From: Acidobacteriota bacterium
Lineage (GTDB): Bacteria > Acidobacteriota > Terriglobia > Terriglobales > Acidobacteriaceae
Assembly (NCBI GenBank): GCA_021791935.1
Contig: JAJYVR010000003.1
Location: 1 to 35,976 of the forward strand
DNA length: 35,976 bases
Direction: 5' to 3'
The position numbers and the translations under genes are program-made. The notes beneath the pieces are model-generated. The model was not told where the DNA came from, searched no databases, and was given only the letters and a program-made list of their open reading frames with translations. Each line of letters starts with the position of its first letter. Within the stretch, counting starts at the first letter, position 1. Shown one piece after another: positions 24,315 to 32,147 of this stretch.

Positions 24315-25256
24315 ATGGCAAATCACCAGAACAATGGCAACGCGAATCCTGAATCCGGTCACGGGCTGCGCCTGAAGGTCGGCCTGGCGGAGATGCTGAA
24401 GGGCGGCGTCATCATGGACGTCATCAACGCCGAGCAGGCGGAGATTGCCGAGAAGGCCGGCGCAGTGGCCGTGATGGCGTTGGAGCGCGTGCCGGCGCAG
24501 ATTCGCGCCGAGGGCGGCGTGGCCCGCATGGCTTCCCCGGCGATCATCAAGGAAATCATGGCCACAGTTTCCATTCCTGTGATGGCGAAATGCCGCATTG
24601 GACATTTTGCCGAAGCCCAGGTGCTGCAGGAACTGGGCGTCGATTTCATCGATGAGTCGGAGGTCCTGACGCCAGCCGACGAACTGCATCACGTGAACAA
24701 GCACGCCTTCAAAACTCCATTCGTCTGCGGCGCGCGCGACCTGGGCGAGGCGCTGCGTCGCATTGCCGAAGGCGCCGCCATGATACGCACCAAGGGCGAA
24801 GCGGGCACCGGCGATGTGGTCCACGCTGTGAAACATCTGCGGCAGATTGTGAAAGACATGCGCCAGTTGACCGTGATGAGCGAGGAAGAATTGTTCGCAG
24901 CGGCGAAGGATCACCGCGCGCCGTATGAACTCATCCGCATGGTCGCGAAAGCCGGCAAGCTTCCGGTGCCGAACTTTTCCGCCGGCGGCATCGCCACCCC
25001 TGCCGATGCTGCGCTGGTGCGGCAACTCGGCGCGGAGGCCGTTTTTGTCGGCTCGGGAATTTTTATGAGCGACTCGACCCACCTCGCCTCCATTGAGGAA
25101 GCGACCAGCCGCGCTCGCGCGATTGTCCGTGCCACCACGTTCTTCGACGACCCCAAAGTACTGGCCGAAACCAGCGCAGAATGCACGGGCGCGATGAAGG
25201 GCCTGGCGATAGCTGGGATGGATGCCGCCACCATGATGCAAACGCGCGGCTGGTGA
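24315..25256 (+). CDS. pdxS: Pyridoxal 5'-phosphate synthase subunit PdxS
   Basis: PdxS makes PLP from ribose 5-phosphate, glyceraldehyde 3-phosphate and ammonia supplied by PdxT. The 313-residue protein is a (beta/alpha)8 barrel with all key residues: D35 (MDVINAEQA), K92 (VMAKCRIGH, the residue that binds ribose 5-phosphate) and K160 ([10 protein letters not shown], the second Schiff-base lysine). [14 protein letters not shown] and VFVGSGIF are the phosphate-binding loops. The ATG at 24315 has GAGGAG 7 bases upstream. pdxT follows after 56 bases, the standard arrangement. Confidence 0.97.
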   Translation: MANHQNNGNANPESGHGLRLKVGLAEMLKGGVIMDVINAEQAEIAEKAGAVAVMALERVPAQIRAEGGVARMASPAIIKEIMATVSIPVMAKCRIGHFAEAQVLQELGVDFIDESEVLTPADELHHVNKHAFKTPFVCGARDLGEALRRIAEGAAMIRTKGEAGTGDVVHAVKHLRQIVKDMRQLTVMSEEELFAAAKDHRAPYELIRMVAKAGKLPVPNFSAGGIATPADAALVRQLGAEAVFVGSGIFMSDSTHLASIEEATSRARAIVRATTFFDDPKVLAETSAECTGAMKGLAIAGMDAATMMQTRGW

Positions 25257-25312
25257 ACTGGCCGTTCAGATTCGACCTGTTGTAGACAACGAAAATCTCT
25301 GGAAGCTCGCGC

Positions 25313-26002
25313 ATGCAGCCAATCCCTACTATCGGCGTGCTGGCCCTGCAGGGCGATTACGAATCGCACGCGCGCGCCCTGGAACAGGTGAACGCGCAGC
25401 CGAAAATGGTGCGCACCGCTGCCGAATTGGAACAGGTCGATGGCCTCATCATTCCCGGCGGCGAGTCCACAACGTTTCTGAAATTGCTGGAGCGGGAGGG
25501 ACTGTTTGCTCCGCTCGAAGAGTTTGCTCGCACCCGCCCCACCTTTGGCACCTGTGCCGGATGCATCCTGCTGGCGAAACGGGTCACGCATCCAGAGCAG
25601 CAGAGTTTGGGCGCATTGGACGCGACCGTGGAGCGCAATGCCTACGGACGGCAGATCGATAGCCAAATTGTTACCGGAGCCACTTCCCTGCCCGGCGGAC
25701 CGCTGGAGATGGTTTTCATTCGCGCCCCGCGGCTGATCGAGCTCGGCAGCGGAGTGGAAGTGTTGGCCACGCGCGATGGCTCTCCAGTTCTGGTGCGCCA
25801 AAAAAATATTCTGGCGGCGACGTTTCATCCGGAGCTGTCCCACTCTGATTCCTCATCGGAGAGCGACAGTCCGGACGATTTGGAGCGAAATCCAGACCGG
25901 CGCGTGCATCGATATTTTGCCCAGATGGTCCGAGATGCGTTGCCAGAAAGCGGCGAAGGTAAATCTTCAGCGCAGCGTGACCCAATCCGCCAATCCAGAT
26001 GA
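25313..26002 (+). CDS. pdxT: Pyridoxal 5'-phosphate synthase glutaminase PdxT
   Basis: This class I glutamine amidotransferase hydrolyses glutamine and channels ammonia to PdxS. The triad is present: C81 (GTCAGC), H172 and E174 (FHPEL). The IGVLALQGDYESH start and the LIIPGGEST oxyanion strand are typical. At 229 residues it is longer than the usual ~190-200. About 20 Ser/Asp-rich residues (about 176-196) are inserted between the FHPEL motif and RRVHRYFAQMV, and there is a ~20-residue charged tail. Both extras follow the catalytic core, so activity is probably kept. The ORF starts 56 bases after pdxS. Confidence 0.94.
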   Translation: MQPIPTIGVLALQGDYESHARALEQVNAQPKMVRTAAELEQVDGLIIPGGESTTFLKLLEREGLFAPLEEFARTRPTFGTCAGCILLAKRVTHPEQQSLGALDATVERNAYGRQIDSQIVTGATSLPGGPLEMVFIRAPRLIELGSGVEVLATRDGSPVLVRQKNILAATFHPELSHSDSSSESDSPDDLERNPDRRVHRYFAQMVRDALPESGEGKSSAQRDPIRQSR

Positions 26003-26185
26003 CCGCATCGGACCGTGAAGGATAGCGAGGCCAGCGCCAGCATCCATGCCCGCAATACGCTCGCCCGGCAGTCGGTCTGGAGAATGCTGTGCTATCGGCA
26101 TTGCCTTTGTTTCGTCCGCTGAACATTTCCTGCGATCGCCGCATCGAATCAAGAGTAAACTTCAAGTATTCGGGAATGTGGCCCT

Positions 26186-26941
26186 ATGCCCGCTACGATT
26201 ACTCAATCTCCGATCGACGTTGAACGCAAAGATCCAGGCAGCGGCGGACGTCCGCCCGTTCCTCGACGGCCTACGGGTGGCGGCGGCGGCGATGAAAATT
26301 GGGGACGCGGTCAACCTCGCCGTGGCCCGCGGGAGCTGCTGACCCGTTGCCGCATGGGTTTGGGCTTTGCACTGGCCGGCGATTTGACGTTCTTCGTCAG
26401 CCTGATTCTGGCCTTCTACACGCAACAACATACCGGCCATGTCCGCATCGACGACCCTTATCTTCTCGATTGGAAGCCGCTGACTGTGCCTCCGATCCTC
26501 TGGATCAATACTGCGACCTTGCTGTTGAGTGGCTTGACCATGGAAATTGCGCGCCGCAGCGTGTTCCGCGAGCTGGACGTGATGGAGGAATGGCTCGGCC
26601 TGGGCCGTCCCACCTCGAGGCGCGCGTTTCCCTGGCTGGTGGCGACGCTCGTCCTGGGATGTCTGTTTATTGCCGGCCAGCTTGTCGCATGGCGCCAACT
26701 CTATGGCGAAGGCGTCTTCGTGGCGTCCAATCCCAACAGCCACTTTTTCTATCTGGTCACCGGCGCCCATACGCTGCACCTGTTGCTTGGGGTCGCGGCT
26801 CTAGGTGTTGCGCTGGTTGCTTTAGGGTCTTCCCGTCGCATGGAAATCCGCCAAATCGTCGTCGATATGGCCGCCTGGTACTGGCATGTGATGGGCGCGC
26901 TGTGGCTGTTCCTGTTCGGCCTGTTGCTGCTGGCGCAGTAG
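26186..26941 (+). CDS. Cytochrome c oxidase subunit III (heme-copper oxidase)
   Basis: This 251-residue COX3 family membrane subunit of a caa3/aa3-type oxidase has an N-terminal, Pro/Gly/Arg-rich cytoplasmic segment (about 1-50) followed by about five membrane helices. Landmarks are RMGLGFALAGDLTFFVSLILAFY, NTATLLLSGLTMEIARR, NSHFFYLVTGAHTLHLLLG and the closing DMAAWYWHVMGALWLFLFGLLLL. Subunit III stabilises the enzyme and proton uptake; it holds no metal. Subunits I and II are not nearby, so it is a detached copy, or its partners lie elsewhere. It follows pdxT after 183 bases in which I see no gene. Confidence 0.85.
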   Translation: MPATITQSPIDVERKDPGSGGRPPVPRRPTGGGGGDENWGRGQPRRGPRELLTRCRMGLGFALAGDLTFFVSLILAFYTQQHTGHVRIDDPYLLDWKPLTVPPILWINTATLLLSGLTMEIARRSVFRELDVMEEWLGLGRPTSRRAFPWLVATLVLGCLFIAGQLVAWRQLYGEGVFVASNPNSHFFYLVTGAHTLHLLLGVAALGVALVALGSSRRMEIRQIVVDMAAWYWHVMGALWLFLFGLLLLAQ

Positions 26942-26967
26942 TCCCGGCCCGCCTGGGACGTCGAGCC

Positions 26968-27162
26968 CTACGACTTCGGGTCGAAGATGTCCTCAATGCG
27001 GCGGCCAAAATGTTTCGCGATCTGGAATGCCAGCGGCAAGCTGGGGTCATACTTGCCAATCTCAATGGCATAAACCGTCTGGCGTGAAACGCCGATCTTC
27101 TGGCCGAATTCGGCTTGAGAAAGCCCTCGCTGTTCCCGCAACTCCTTCACCTTATTTTTCAC
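26968..27162 (-). CDS. XRE-type small transcriptional regulator
   Basis: This 64-residue single-domain Cro/CI helix-turn-helix protein has KVKELREQRGLSQAEFGQKI then GVSRQTVYAIEIGKYDPSL as recognition helix region, ending LAFQIAKHFGRRIEDIF. This is the compact YozG-like group. The start is taken as GTG 27162 by similarity to the usual (M)KNKVKELR beginning; the longer frame would run back through the partner gene. The GTG overlaps the end of the upstream membrane-protein frame (GTGA), so the two form one unit. Such regulators typically repress their own operon; a palindrome in the promoter (27552-27567) is a candidate operator. Confidence 0.85.
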   Translation of the reverse strand: MKNKVKELREQRGLSQAEFGQKIGVSRQTVYAIEIGKYDPSLPLAFQIAKHFGRRIEDIFDPKS

Positions 27163-27539
27163 CGGTATTTTCTCTTGGCAATCAATTGCCCAACCATCCA
27201 TAGAGAGCCCATAATGGGCCACACCCAAACCCTGTCGATATCGGGGAACCCCACATTCTGCAGAAATCCGTAGGTCAATGTCCGGACCGCGGTACCGGCA
27301 AATACGCAGGCCAACGATTGCAGATGGATGCGAATCTACAATTCATCGCACCGGCTGAAAAATGCGAGCATGGCGCGCACCACAAGCAGGCATGGCAGAA
27401 CCGGCGCAAGCGCAACCGGAATGCGCCACCAGCCGAGATGAAACCTGGAGTTCGCACCGATGGAAAGCATCAAAACAACTGCATAAAGTCCAAGCGCGAC
27501 CAGGGAATCCTTGCGATAGAGCCTGCACGATTCATTCAC
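27159..27539 (-). pseudogene. Small membrane protein gene broken by an in-frame TAG
   Basis: The minus-strand frame from GTG 27539 (AAGGAG 9 bases ahead) codes a four-helix membrane protein that should partner the XRE regulator. It reads NESCRLYRKD..., two hydrophobic helices, and CDEL, then a TAG at 27336-27338. It continues in the same frame with IRIHLQSLACVFAGTAV, TYGFLQNVGFPDIDRVWVWP and a last helix up to a TGA at 27159. Related proteins usually read CDELQRRIQ at this place, so a single C to T change of a CAG codon explains the stop. The downstream half still reads as protein, so the lesion is recent or an error. The product would otherwise be about 126 residues. Confidence 0.75.
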
Positions 27540-27551
27540 GAGTAAAGTCTC

Positions 27552-27592
27552 CTTTACATTCGTAAAGTAAAGGAACACTTACATCCTGTCAA
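27552..27592 (-). promoter_or_regulatory. Promoter and candidate operator of the membrane protein/XRE pair
   Basis: On the minus strand TTGACA (27587-27592) is followed after 17 bases by TACTTT (27564-27569). The palindrome CTTTAC-ATTC-GTAAAG (27552-27567) overlaps the -10 box, a position suited to autorepression by the XRE protein. The -35 box is perfect; the -10 box is weaker. Confidence 0.55.
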
Positions 27593-27676
27593 CTGTTTTT
27601 ATTGGAAACCGGAACGATATCATCGGACAAGCCTGAGGCACCGGGGATGTTCGTCGGTGCCTCACAACACGAACTA

Positions 27677-28363
27677 CTACTTCTTTTTCGCCGCCTTGGG
27701 TGCAGCTTTCGGGACAATCAGGAAGTTGTCGACGCTGAACACGCCGGGTACGGACTTGGCCTGCAGGCCTGCGATGGACTTATCACTCTGGCTATCGACA
27801 ACGCCAAACAGCATGACGTTGCTATTTTTCACAATAATATGGATGGCGTTGAAGCCTATGGGCGGATCGTAGAGAATACCGCCAGCCATCCGGGCGACAC
27901 TCGGTTGCGGCCGGGTGGCTTGCCACACGCCGCCTTGGTAGGCGTTGTATTTCCGCAGGACGGGTTGGGTATAAATTCGGTTGTAAACCTGTACGCGGAT
28001 GTGGTCGTCGATCATGGATGTGGGCAGAACTTCGATGTCGTTTTTGACCGACTCGACTCCGTGAATCCCCTTAACGGCATTGCCGGCGCTGGTTTTCAGC
28101 GTAGGCAGCCCTGCGTATCCGTGCAGGATAACGGACTTATCGTGCAGGTCGAAGGTGATCCAATCGAAGACGCTGTAGTAGGCGAGGCCGCCCAGCTTCG
28201 TCTGTACTTCCTCGACAATGCGCTGAGTTTCCTGCGGTGACCAACCTGTTCCGGGTTCGGGAGCCGGATTCTGTGCAGCTAGAGTTCCTGTTGCAAGCGC
28301 GGAGATAAGAAGAGCGACGAGAACCGGCAAAGCTCGATGGGTGAAACTAGGCAGGACTTTCAT
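27677..28363 (-). CDS. Exported BON-domain protein
   Basis: This 228-residue periplasmic protein has a signal peptide (LPVLVALLISALATGTLAAQ) and two BON-like domains. The first (about 46-113) reads RIVEEVQTKLGGLAYYSVFDWITFDL...GNAVKGIHGVESVKNDIEV; the second (about 118-215) reads DDHIRVQVYNRIY...AIHIIVKNSNVMLFGVVDSQSDKSIAGLQAKSVPGVFSVDN. BON domains bind phospholipids or the envelope in proteins such as OsmY and secretins. The tail is Lys/Ala-rich. The spacing between the two halves of domain two is enlarged by a YNAYQGGVWQATRPQP segment. Single gene, no obvious operon. Confidence 0.82.
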   Translation of the reverse strand: MKVLPSFTHRALPVLVALLISALATGTLAAQNPAPEPGTGWSPQETQRIVEEVQTKLGGLAYYSVFDWITFDLHDKSVILHGYAGLPTLKTSAGNAVKGIHGVESVKNDIEVLPTSMIDDHIRVQVYNRIYTQPVLRKYNAYQGGVWQATRPQPSVARMAGGILYDPPIGFNAIHIIVKNSNVMLFGVVDSQSDKSIAGLQAKSVPGVFSVDNFLIVPKAAPKAAKKK

Positions 28364-28445
28364 AATTGCCCCCGTGTGTAAAATCTTTACTCCGCCGAAT
28401 TAGATGCGCGCTCAACAATTGAGTCAACTACTTTCGCAGGTTTTT

Positions 28446-28682
28446 TTATCGTTTTTTTCGACCGCCTTCATCGAGGCCGCCGCCGACAAATTGGACAACT
28501 TCCAATTTGTCGCCGTTCGCAAGCACAACCCCGGCCCAACTGGCACGCGGAACAATGTCGCCGTTGCGTTCGATGGCAACGCGGTCGGGCTTCAGTTGAA
28601 GCAATTCGAGGAGGCGGTGGAGCTTGGGGTCCGAGTCCAACTCCGGAAATTCACGATCACGCCCATTGATTGTGAGATTCAT
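28446..28682 (-). CDS. thiS: ThiS/MoaD-like sulfur carrier protein with a C-terminal extension
   Basis: This 78-residue ubiquitin-like protein begins MNLTINGRDREFPEL and reaches the ThiS-type end GDKLEVVQFVGGG (about 57-69). ThiS carries sulfur as a thiocarboxylate on its terminal Gly-Gly for thiazole synthesis. Here nine more residues (LDEGGRKKR) follow the GGG, so the protein as encoded cannot be thiocarboxylated unless it is trimmed. The start at 28682 gives the normal ThiS N-terminus; the frame is open upstream. thiG and thiF are not adjacent. It may be a ThiS of another pathway, or need a protease to mature. Confidence 0.75.
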   Translation of the reverse strand: MNLTINGRDREFPELDSDPKLHRLLELLQLKPDRVAIERNGDIVPRASWAGVVLANGDKLEVVQFVGGGLDEGGRKKR

Positions 28683-28750
28683 TGGATCGCGATCTTTATA
28701 TGGATAAAAAGTTTCATTTGGCAGGCAGCGCCTTGCATTTCCGGGTTCGA

Positions 28751-29281
28751 TCACCTGGATGAGGACAAGGGTAGCACGGCCACGGACTTCGATTGCGAGG
28801 TCCGATCGTCTCTCCGATGAGATTCAAGGGCAAGTTTACGCTCGGAATTGCGATGAAACAGACGGTCCCAGAGGCGCAACCTCCTCGGCTCCCGGACCGA
28901 CGCAGACTGCAGAACCTTCGAGCGGGCTGCGACCAGGATCTGCATCGCCTGGGTGGAAGGCCCGCCAATGTTGATTGGTTCGTTGTCGTCGCCCTCATAC
29001 AGATAGCAATCGTTCAAATAGTCCACGGCGTGCCCGATCAGTTCCAGGGCCCGTCCCTGTTCCCGAGTGAGAATTCTGCGCAGGTTGTGGGACTTCGGGT
29101 TTCCTGCAAGCGCACTGGGAATATAGGCGACGGGCGCAAGATCGCGCACGCTGGATACGGACTGAAAAAGCTGCTCCTCGTCGCGGCCCGCTGCGGTTGC
29201 CGCTTCAGCCGTACGATCCGGCTCCGGGATGCAATTTCGGTTGGCCTTCGGGTTCGCTTCGAGGCTGGGGTGAGTCGTCAT
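28751..29281 (-). CDS. Hypothetical protein
   Basis: This is a 176-residue protein I do not recognise. The middle (about 68-130) has a natural protein pattern: NLRRILTREQGRALELIGHAV, then DYLNDCYLYEGDDNEPINIGGPSTQAMQILVAARSKVL, likely helical. Both ends are low complexity: an Ala/Glu-rich N-terminus and an Arg/Ser-rich basic C-terminus (FHRNSERKLALESHRRDDRT). No signal peptide or membrane helix is seen. The ATG at 29281 has GGGGAGAGAGG upstream. It is the same strand as thiS, 68 bases upstream, so a two-gene transcript is possible. Confidence 0.6.
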   Translation of the reverse strand: MTTHPSLEANPKANRNCIPEPDRTAEAATAAGRDEEQLFQSVSSVRDLAPVAYIPSALAGNPKSHNLRRILTREQGRALELIGHAVDYLNDCYLYEGDDNEPINIGGPSTQAMQILVAARSKVLQSASVREPRRLRLWDRLFHRNSERKLALESHRRDDRTSQSKSVAVLPLSSSR

Positions 29282-29570
29282 GGGGAAACCTCTCTCCCCT
29301 GATATTGACGTTTGCAACGGTGGCCAAGGAGGAAAAACCGTGGAACCGCGCGCTGCTTGGGTCAAATTGGAACAGCGCTCCGAAACGGAACTCTGCGTGG
29401 TTACCAAAGTTTTCTCGCAGCGCGACAGATGGATGCATGGAGTAATTTGCGCGCTACGCTATCGACAGGCACAGATGTCCTTACATCCCGGCCCTTCGCT
29501 TGCGCCGCAGACCAGCGGCATCCAGCATTCATTTCACGAAAGTCCACGATCCTCGCGAGCCTGCGGCGGC

Positions 29571-29599
29571 TTGACAGTGCTGCGATTCAACCTTAAAGT
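29571..29599 (+). promoter_or_regulatory. Sigma-70-type promoter of the nuo operon
   Basis: TTGACA (29571-29576), 17 bases and TAAAGT (29594-29599) make a good promoter 50-80 bases before nuoA. GGAGG at 29618-29622 lies between it and the nuoA start. No gene is supported between 29282 and 29650. Confidence 0.65.
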
Positions 29600-29650
29600 C
29601 GAGCTATAGGCGGCGACGGAGGATTGTTGTGCGCCTGGACTGCGTCCCTC

Positions 29651-30058
29651 ATGCAAACTCCCAATTACTTCTGGAATTACGTGCCGCTGCTGCTCCAGAT
29701 TCTGGCTGCGGTCGGCCTGTCCAGCTTCATCGTTCTGGCTTCCTGGTTGATCGGACGCCACCGGCCTGGAAAAGTGAAGTTATCGACCTACGAGTGCGGC
29801 ATGGTGCCGCAGGGCGATGCGCGCGGACGTTTTTCCGTTCGCTTCTATATGGTCGCGATGCTTTTTATCCTGTTCGATGTGGAAGCTGTCTTCATGTTTC
29901 CCTGGGCCGTCATCTATCGCAAGCTGCCGGCCATCACCGGCTCCCGTTTCTTCGGCTTCTGGGAAATGCTGGTATACATCGGCTTCGTCCTGGTGGGCTA
30001 CTTCTACATCTGGAAAAAGGGCATTCTCGAATGGTCCAAAGACCAGGCAGACCTCTAA
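29651..30058 (+). CDS. nuoA: NADH-quinone oxidoreductase subunit A (complex I)
   Basis: NuoA is a small three-helix membrane subunit next to the quinone site. The 135-residue protein has helices at about 8-30, 62-85 and 95-115, and the conserved loop KLSTYECGMVPQGDARGRFSVRFYMVAMLFILFDVEAVFMFPW, including the TYECG cysteine and the FDVE acidic motif. The ATG at 29651 gives a normal length but lacks a ribosome site. A TTG at 29627, 4 bases after GGAGG, is the alternative and adds 8 residues. It starts the nuo operon; nuoC follows after 3 bases, with nuoB absent. Confidence 0.93.
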   Translation: MQTPNYFWNYVPLLLQILAAVGLSSFIVLASWLIGRHRPGKVKLSTYECGMVPQGDARGRFSVRFYMVAMLFILFDVEAVFMFPWAVIYRKLPAITGSRFFGFWEMLVYIGFVLVGYFYIWKKGILEWSKDQADL

Positions 30059-30061
30059 GGC

Positions 30062-30565
30062 ATGGGATTGGTGACTGACACCGGCGAAAACAAGGATGCT
30101 GTCCTCGCGGCCCATGCGGACCACCGGGCCATTGCAGCCCTGACACAACATTTGCCCGATGCTATCCAGAACGCGAAGTACGACCGTACAGAATTGACCC
30201 TAACCATCGCCCGCGAGTCGATCGTCGCGGCATGCCGGACAGTGCAGGCTGCGGGGTACAACTTTCTCGTCGATGTCACCTGTGTCGACTGGTATCCGAA
30301 CCAACCCCGCTTTCAGATTTCCTATCACATTCTTTCGCACTCGCTGCACCAGCGCATCCGGTTCGCTGTTTTTGTGGAGGAAGGCGATCCTGCGGTCGAC
30401 AGCATTACCGGCGTGTGGCCTGCCGCGAATTTTTACGAGCGCGAAGTCTTCGATCTGTTCGGCGTCCGCTTCGGTGGCCACCCTAACCTGCGGCGCTTGC
30501 TGATGCCGGAAGACTATCGCGGCAATCCGCTGCGCAAGGACTTTCCGGTGGAAGGGTATCGCTGA
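30062..30565 (+). CDS. nuoC: NADH-quinone oxidoreductase subunit C
   Basis: NuoC is the 30-kDa-type peripheral-arm subunit that contacts NuoB and NuoD. The 167-residue protein carries the family signature FYEREVFDLFGVRFGGHPNLRRLLMPEDYRGNPLRKDFPVEGYR at its C-terminus (about 122-167). It is not fused to NuoB or NuoD. It begins 3 bases after the nuoA stop and ends in a TGATG overlap with nuoD. The first 30 residues are Ala/His/Asp-rich and variable. Confidence 0.94.
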   Translation: MGLVTDTGENKDAVLAAHADHRAIAALTQHLPDAIQNAKYDRTELTLTIARESIVAACRTVQAAGYNFLVDVTCVDWYPNQPRFQISYHILSHSLHQRIRFAVFVEEGDPAVDSITGVWPAANFYEREVFDLFGVRFGGHPNLRRLLMPEDYRGNPLRKDFPVEGYR

Positions 30566-31773
30566 TGGGAAACCTGCTGACCGCTCCCACTGTCGTCGAC
30601 TCCAGCGAAGATCGCACCATGATTTTGAATATGGGGCCGCAGCATCCGTCCACGCACGGGGTCCTGCGCCTGGTGCTGGAAATTGACGGTGAAGTGGTGG
30701 TCCGTGTCGCTCCGGACATCGGTTTTCTGCATACCGGGATCGAAAAGACGTGCGAGGCGAAGTTCTACCAGCAGGTGGTGCCGCTGACCGATCGCATCGA
30801 TTACATCAGCCCCATGCATAACAATCTCTGTTACTGCCTGGCGGTGGAAAAGCTGCTGCAACTGGAAATCCCGGAGCGCGCGCAATGGCTGCGGGTCCTG
30901 TTGAGCGAGCTGACACGGCTGAATTCCCATCTGGTCTGGCTGGGCACGCACGCCATGGACATTGGCGCGCTGACCGTGTTCCTGTATTGCTTCCGCGAAC
31001 GCGAGCAGATTTTGCGTTTGTTCGACGACCTTGCGGGGCAGCGCATGATGACATCCTACTTTCGCATTGGCGGAGTGGCGCTGGAACCGCCGCTGGATTT
31101 TTACGACCGGACTCGCGCCTTCCTGAAAACGCTTCCGGAAAAAATCGACGAATACGAGGACCTGCTCACCGGAAATCGAATTTTCATCGATCGCACCAAG
31201 GGAGTGGGCCTGCTGAGTCGCGAAGATGCCATCTCCCTGGGAGTGACCGGGCCGCCTCTGCGCGCCAGCGGTGTCGATTGGGACCTGCGGCGCGACATGC
31301 CGTATTCCGGCTACGAGAAATTTCAGTTCAAGGTGCCAGTTTCGACCGATTGCGACGTGTGGGCCCGCTACGTATTGCGCGTGCAGGAAATGCGCGAGTC
31401 CGTCAAGATTGCGACCCAGGCGCTTGACGGCCTGCCGCAGGGGCCGATCAAGGCCGACGCGCCCAAGATCGTCCTGCCGGACCGGGAAGCGATGAAGACA
31501 CAGATGGAGGCCTTGATCCATCACTTCAAAATCGTTACCGAAGGCTTTGGCGTTCCCGCCGGCGAGGTCTACCAGGCCATTGAATCCTCGCGCGGCGAAA
31601 TGGGCTATTACGTCGTCAGCGACGGCACCGCGAAACCGTATCGCGTCCACATGCGCAACCCAACCTTCGCCACCCTGCAGGCCATCGAGAAAATGTGCGT
31701 GGGCAGGCTCATCGCCGACGTAGTCGCCGCAGTCGGCTCCATCGACATCGTCCTTGGGGAGATTGACCGATGA
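30565..31773 (+). CDS. nuoD: NADH-quinone oxidoreductase subunit D
   Basis: NuoD is the 49-kDa subunit that forms the quinone-reduction chamber with NuoB. The 402-residue protein has the conserved LNMGPQHPSTHGVLRLVLEIDGE region (about 21-43), RIDYISPMHNN, GTHAMDIGALTVFLY and the C-terminal REAMKTQMEALIHHFK...GEVYQAIESSRGEMGYYVVSDGT...CVGRLIADVVAAVGSIDIVLGEIDR, all intact. It is translated in overlap with nuoC (TGATG) and with the following small gene (ATGA). Confidence 0.96.
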   Translation: MGNLLTAPTVVDSSEDRTMILNMGPQHPSTHGVLRLVLEIDGEVVVRVAPDIGFLHTGIEKTCEAKFYQQVVPLTDRIDYISPMHNNLCYCLAVEKLLQLEIPERAQWLRVLLSELTRLNSHLVWLGTHAMDIGALTVFLYCFREREQILRLFDDLAGQRMMTSYFRIGGVALEPPLDFYDRTRAFLKTLPEKIDEYEDLLTGNRIFIDRTKGVGLLSREDAISLGVTGPPLRASGVDWDLRRDMPYSGYEKFQFKVPVSTDCDVWARYVLRVQEMRESVKIATQALDGLPQGPIKADAPKIVLPDREAMKTQMEALIHHFKIVTEGFGVPAGEVYQAIESSRGEMGYYVVSDGTAKPYRVHMRNPTFATLQAIEKMCVGRLIADVVAAVGSIDIVLGEIDR

Positions 31774-32147
31774 GCGCGACCGCTGAGGCACCCGTGGAAT
31801 CGCCCGCGCCGCCGCAGTTGACCGCAGAATTGTGGATCTCGTTCGCTTCCCTGCTTCGATCGCACGTGGCCATGCATTCGATTGCCGCGCCCGGCCATTC
31901 GTTGCGCCTCCATTCCAGCTCCAGTGCTCGACTGGATGTGCTCGGCCCCATCGGCAAGCTGAGTCTTGTCGGGCCGAACGCATCTGGCGTCGGCGCCATT
32001 GAGTTTCGTCCGGAAAACGGCGAAATGGGCGACGAATACGCAACATTTTCCTTTACCGAAGACGGCCTGGTTCGCTTGGAAGGCGTGGACGATTCGCTGG
32101 AAGTGGAAGCGGCTGTCGAGTATTTGCTGCGCAAGGTACAAGCATGA
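31770..32147 (+). CDS. Unknown small protein embedded in the nuo operon
   Basis: This is a 125-residue protein I do not recognise. It begins with a Pro/Ala-rich segment, then AELWISFASLLRSHVAMHSI, a Ser/His-rich stretch, VLGPIGKLSLVGPNASGVGAIEFRP, and a C-terminal EYATFSFTEDGLVRLEGVDDSLEVEAAVEYLLRKVQA that looks like a small alpha/beta domain. No membrane helix, signal or metal motif is seen. It overlaps nuoD by 4 bases (ATGA) and nuoE by 4 bases (ATGA), so it is co-translated with complex I subunits at roughly their level. A role as an accessory or assembly factor is inferred from position only. Confidence 0.75.
   Translation: MSATAEAPVESPAPPQLTAELWISFASLLRSHVAMHSIAAPGHSLRLHSSSSARLDVLGPIGKLSLVGPNASGVGAIEFRPENGEMGDEYATFSFTEDGLVRLEGVDDSLEVEAAVEYLLRKVQA

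Noticed and set aside
25716-26165. 149-codon minus-strand frame behind pdxT
   Set aside because: Mostly antisense to pdxT, with no recognisable motif; the remaining gap to the oxidase subunit gene looks non-coding.
29280-29609. 109-codon plus-strand frame ahead of nuoA
   Set aside because: Overlaps the nuo promoter and the start of the unknown minus-strand gene; composition is unnatural.
30514-32046. 510-codon open frame antisense to nuoC/nuoD
   Set aside because: Covers two firmly identified genes on the other strand and shows no recognisable protein features.
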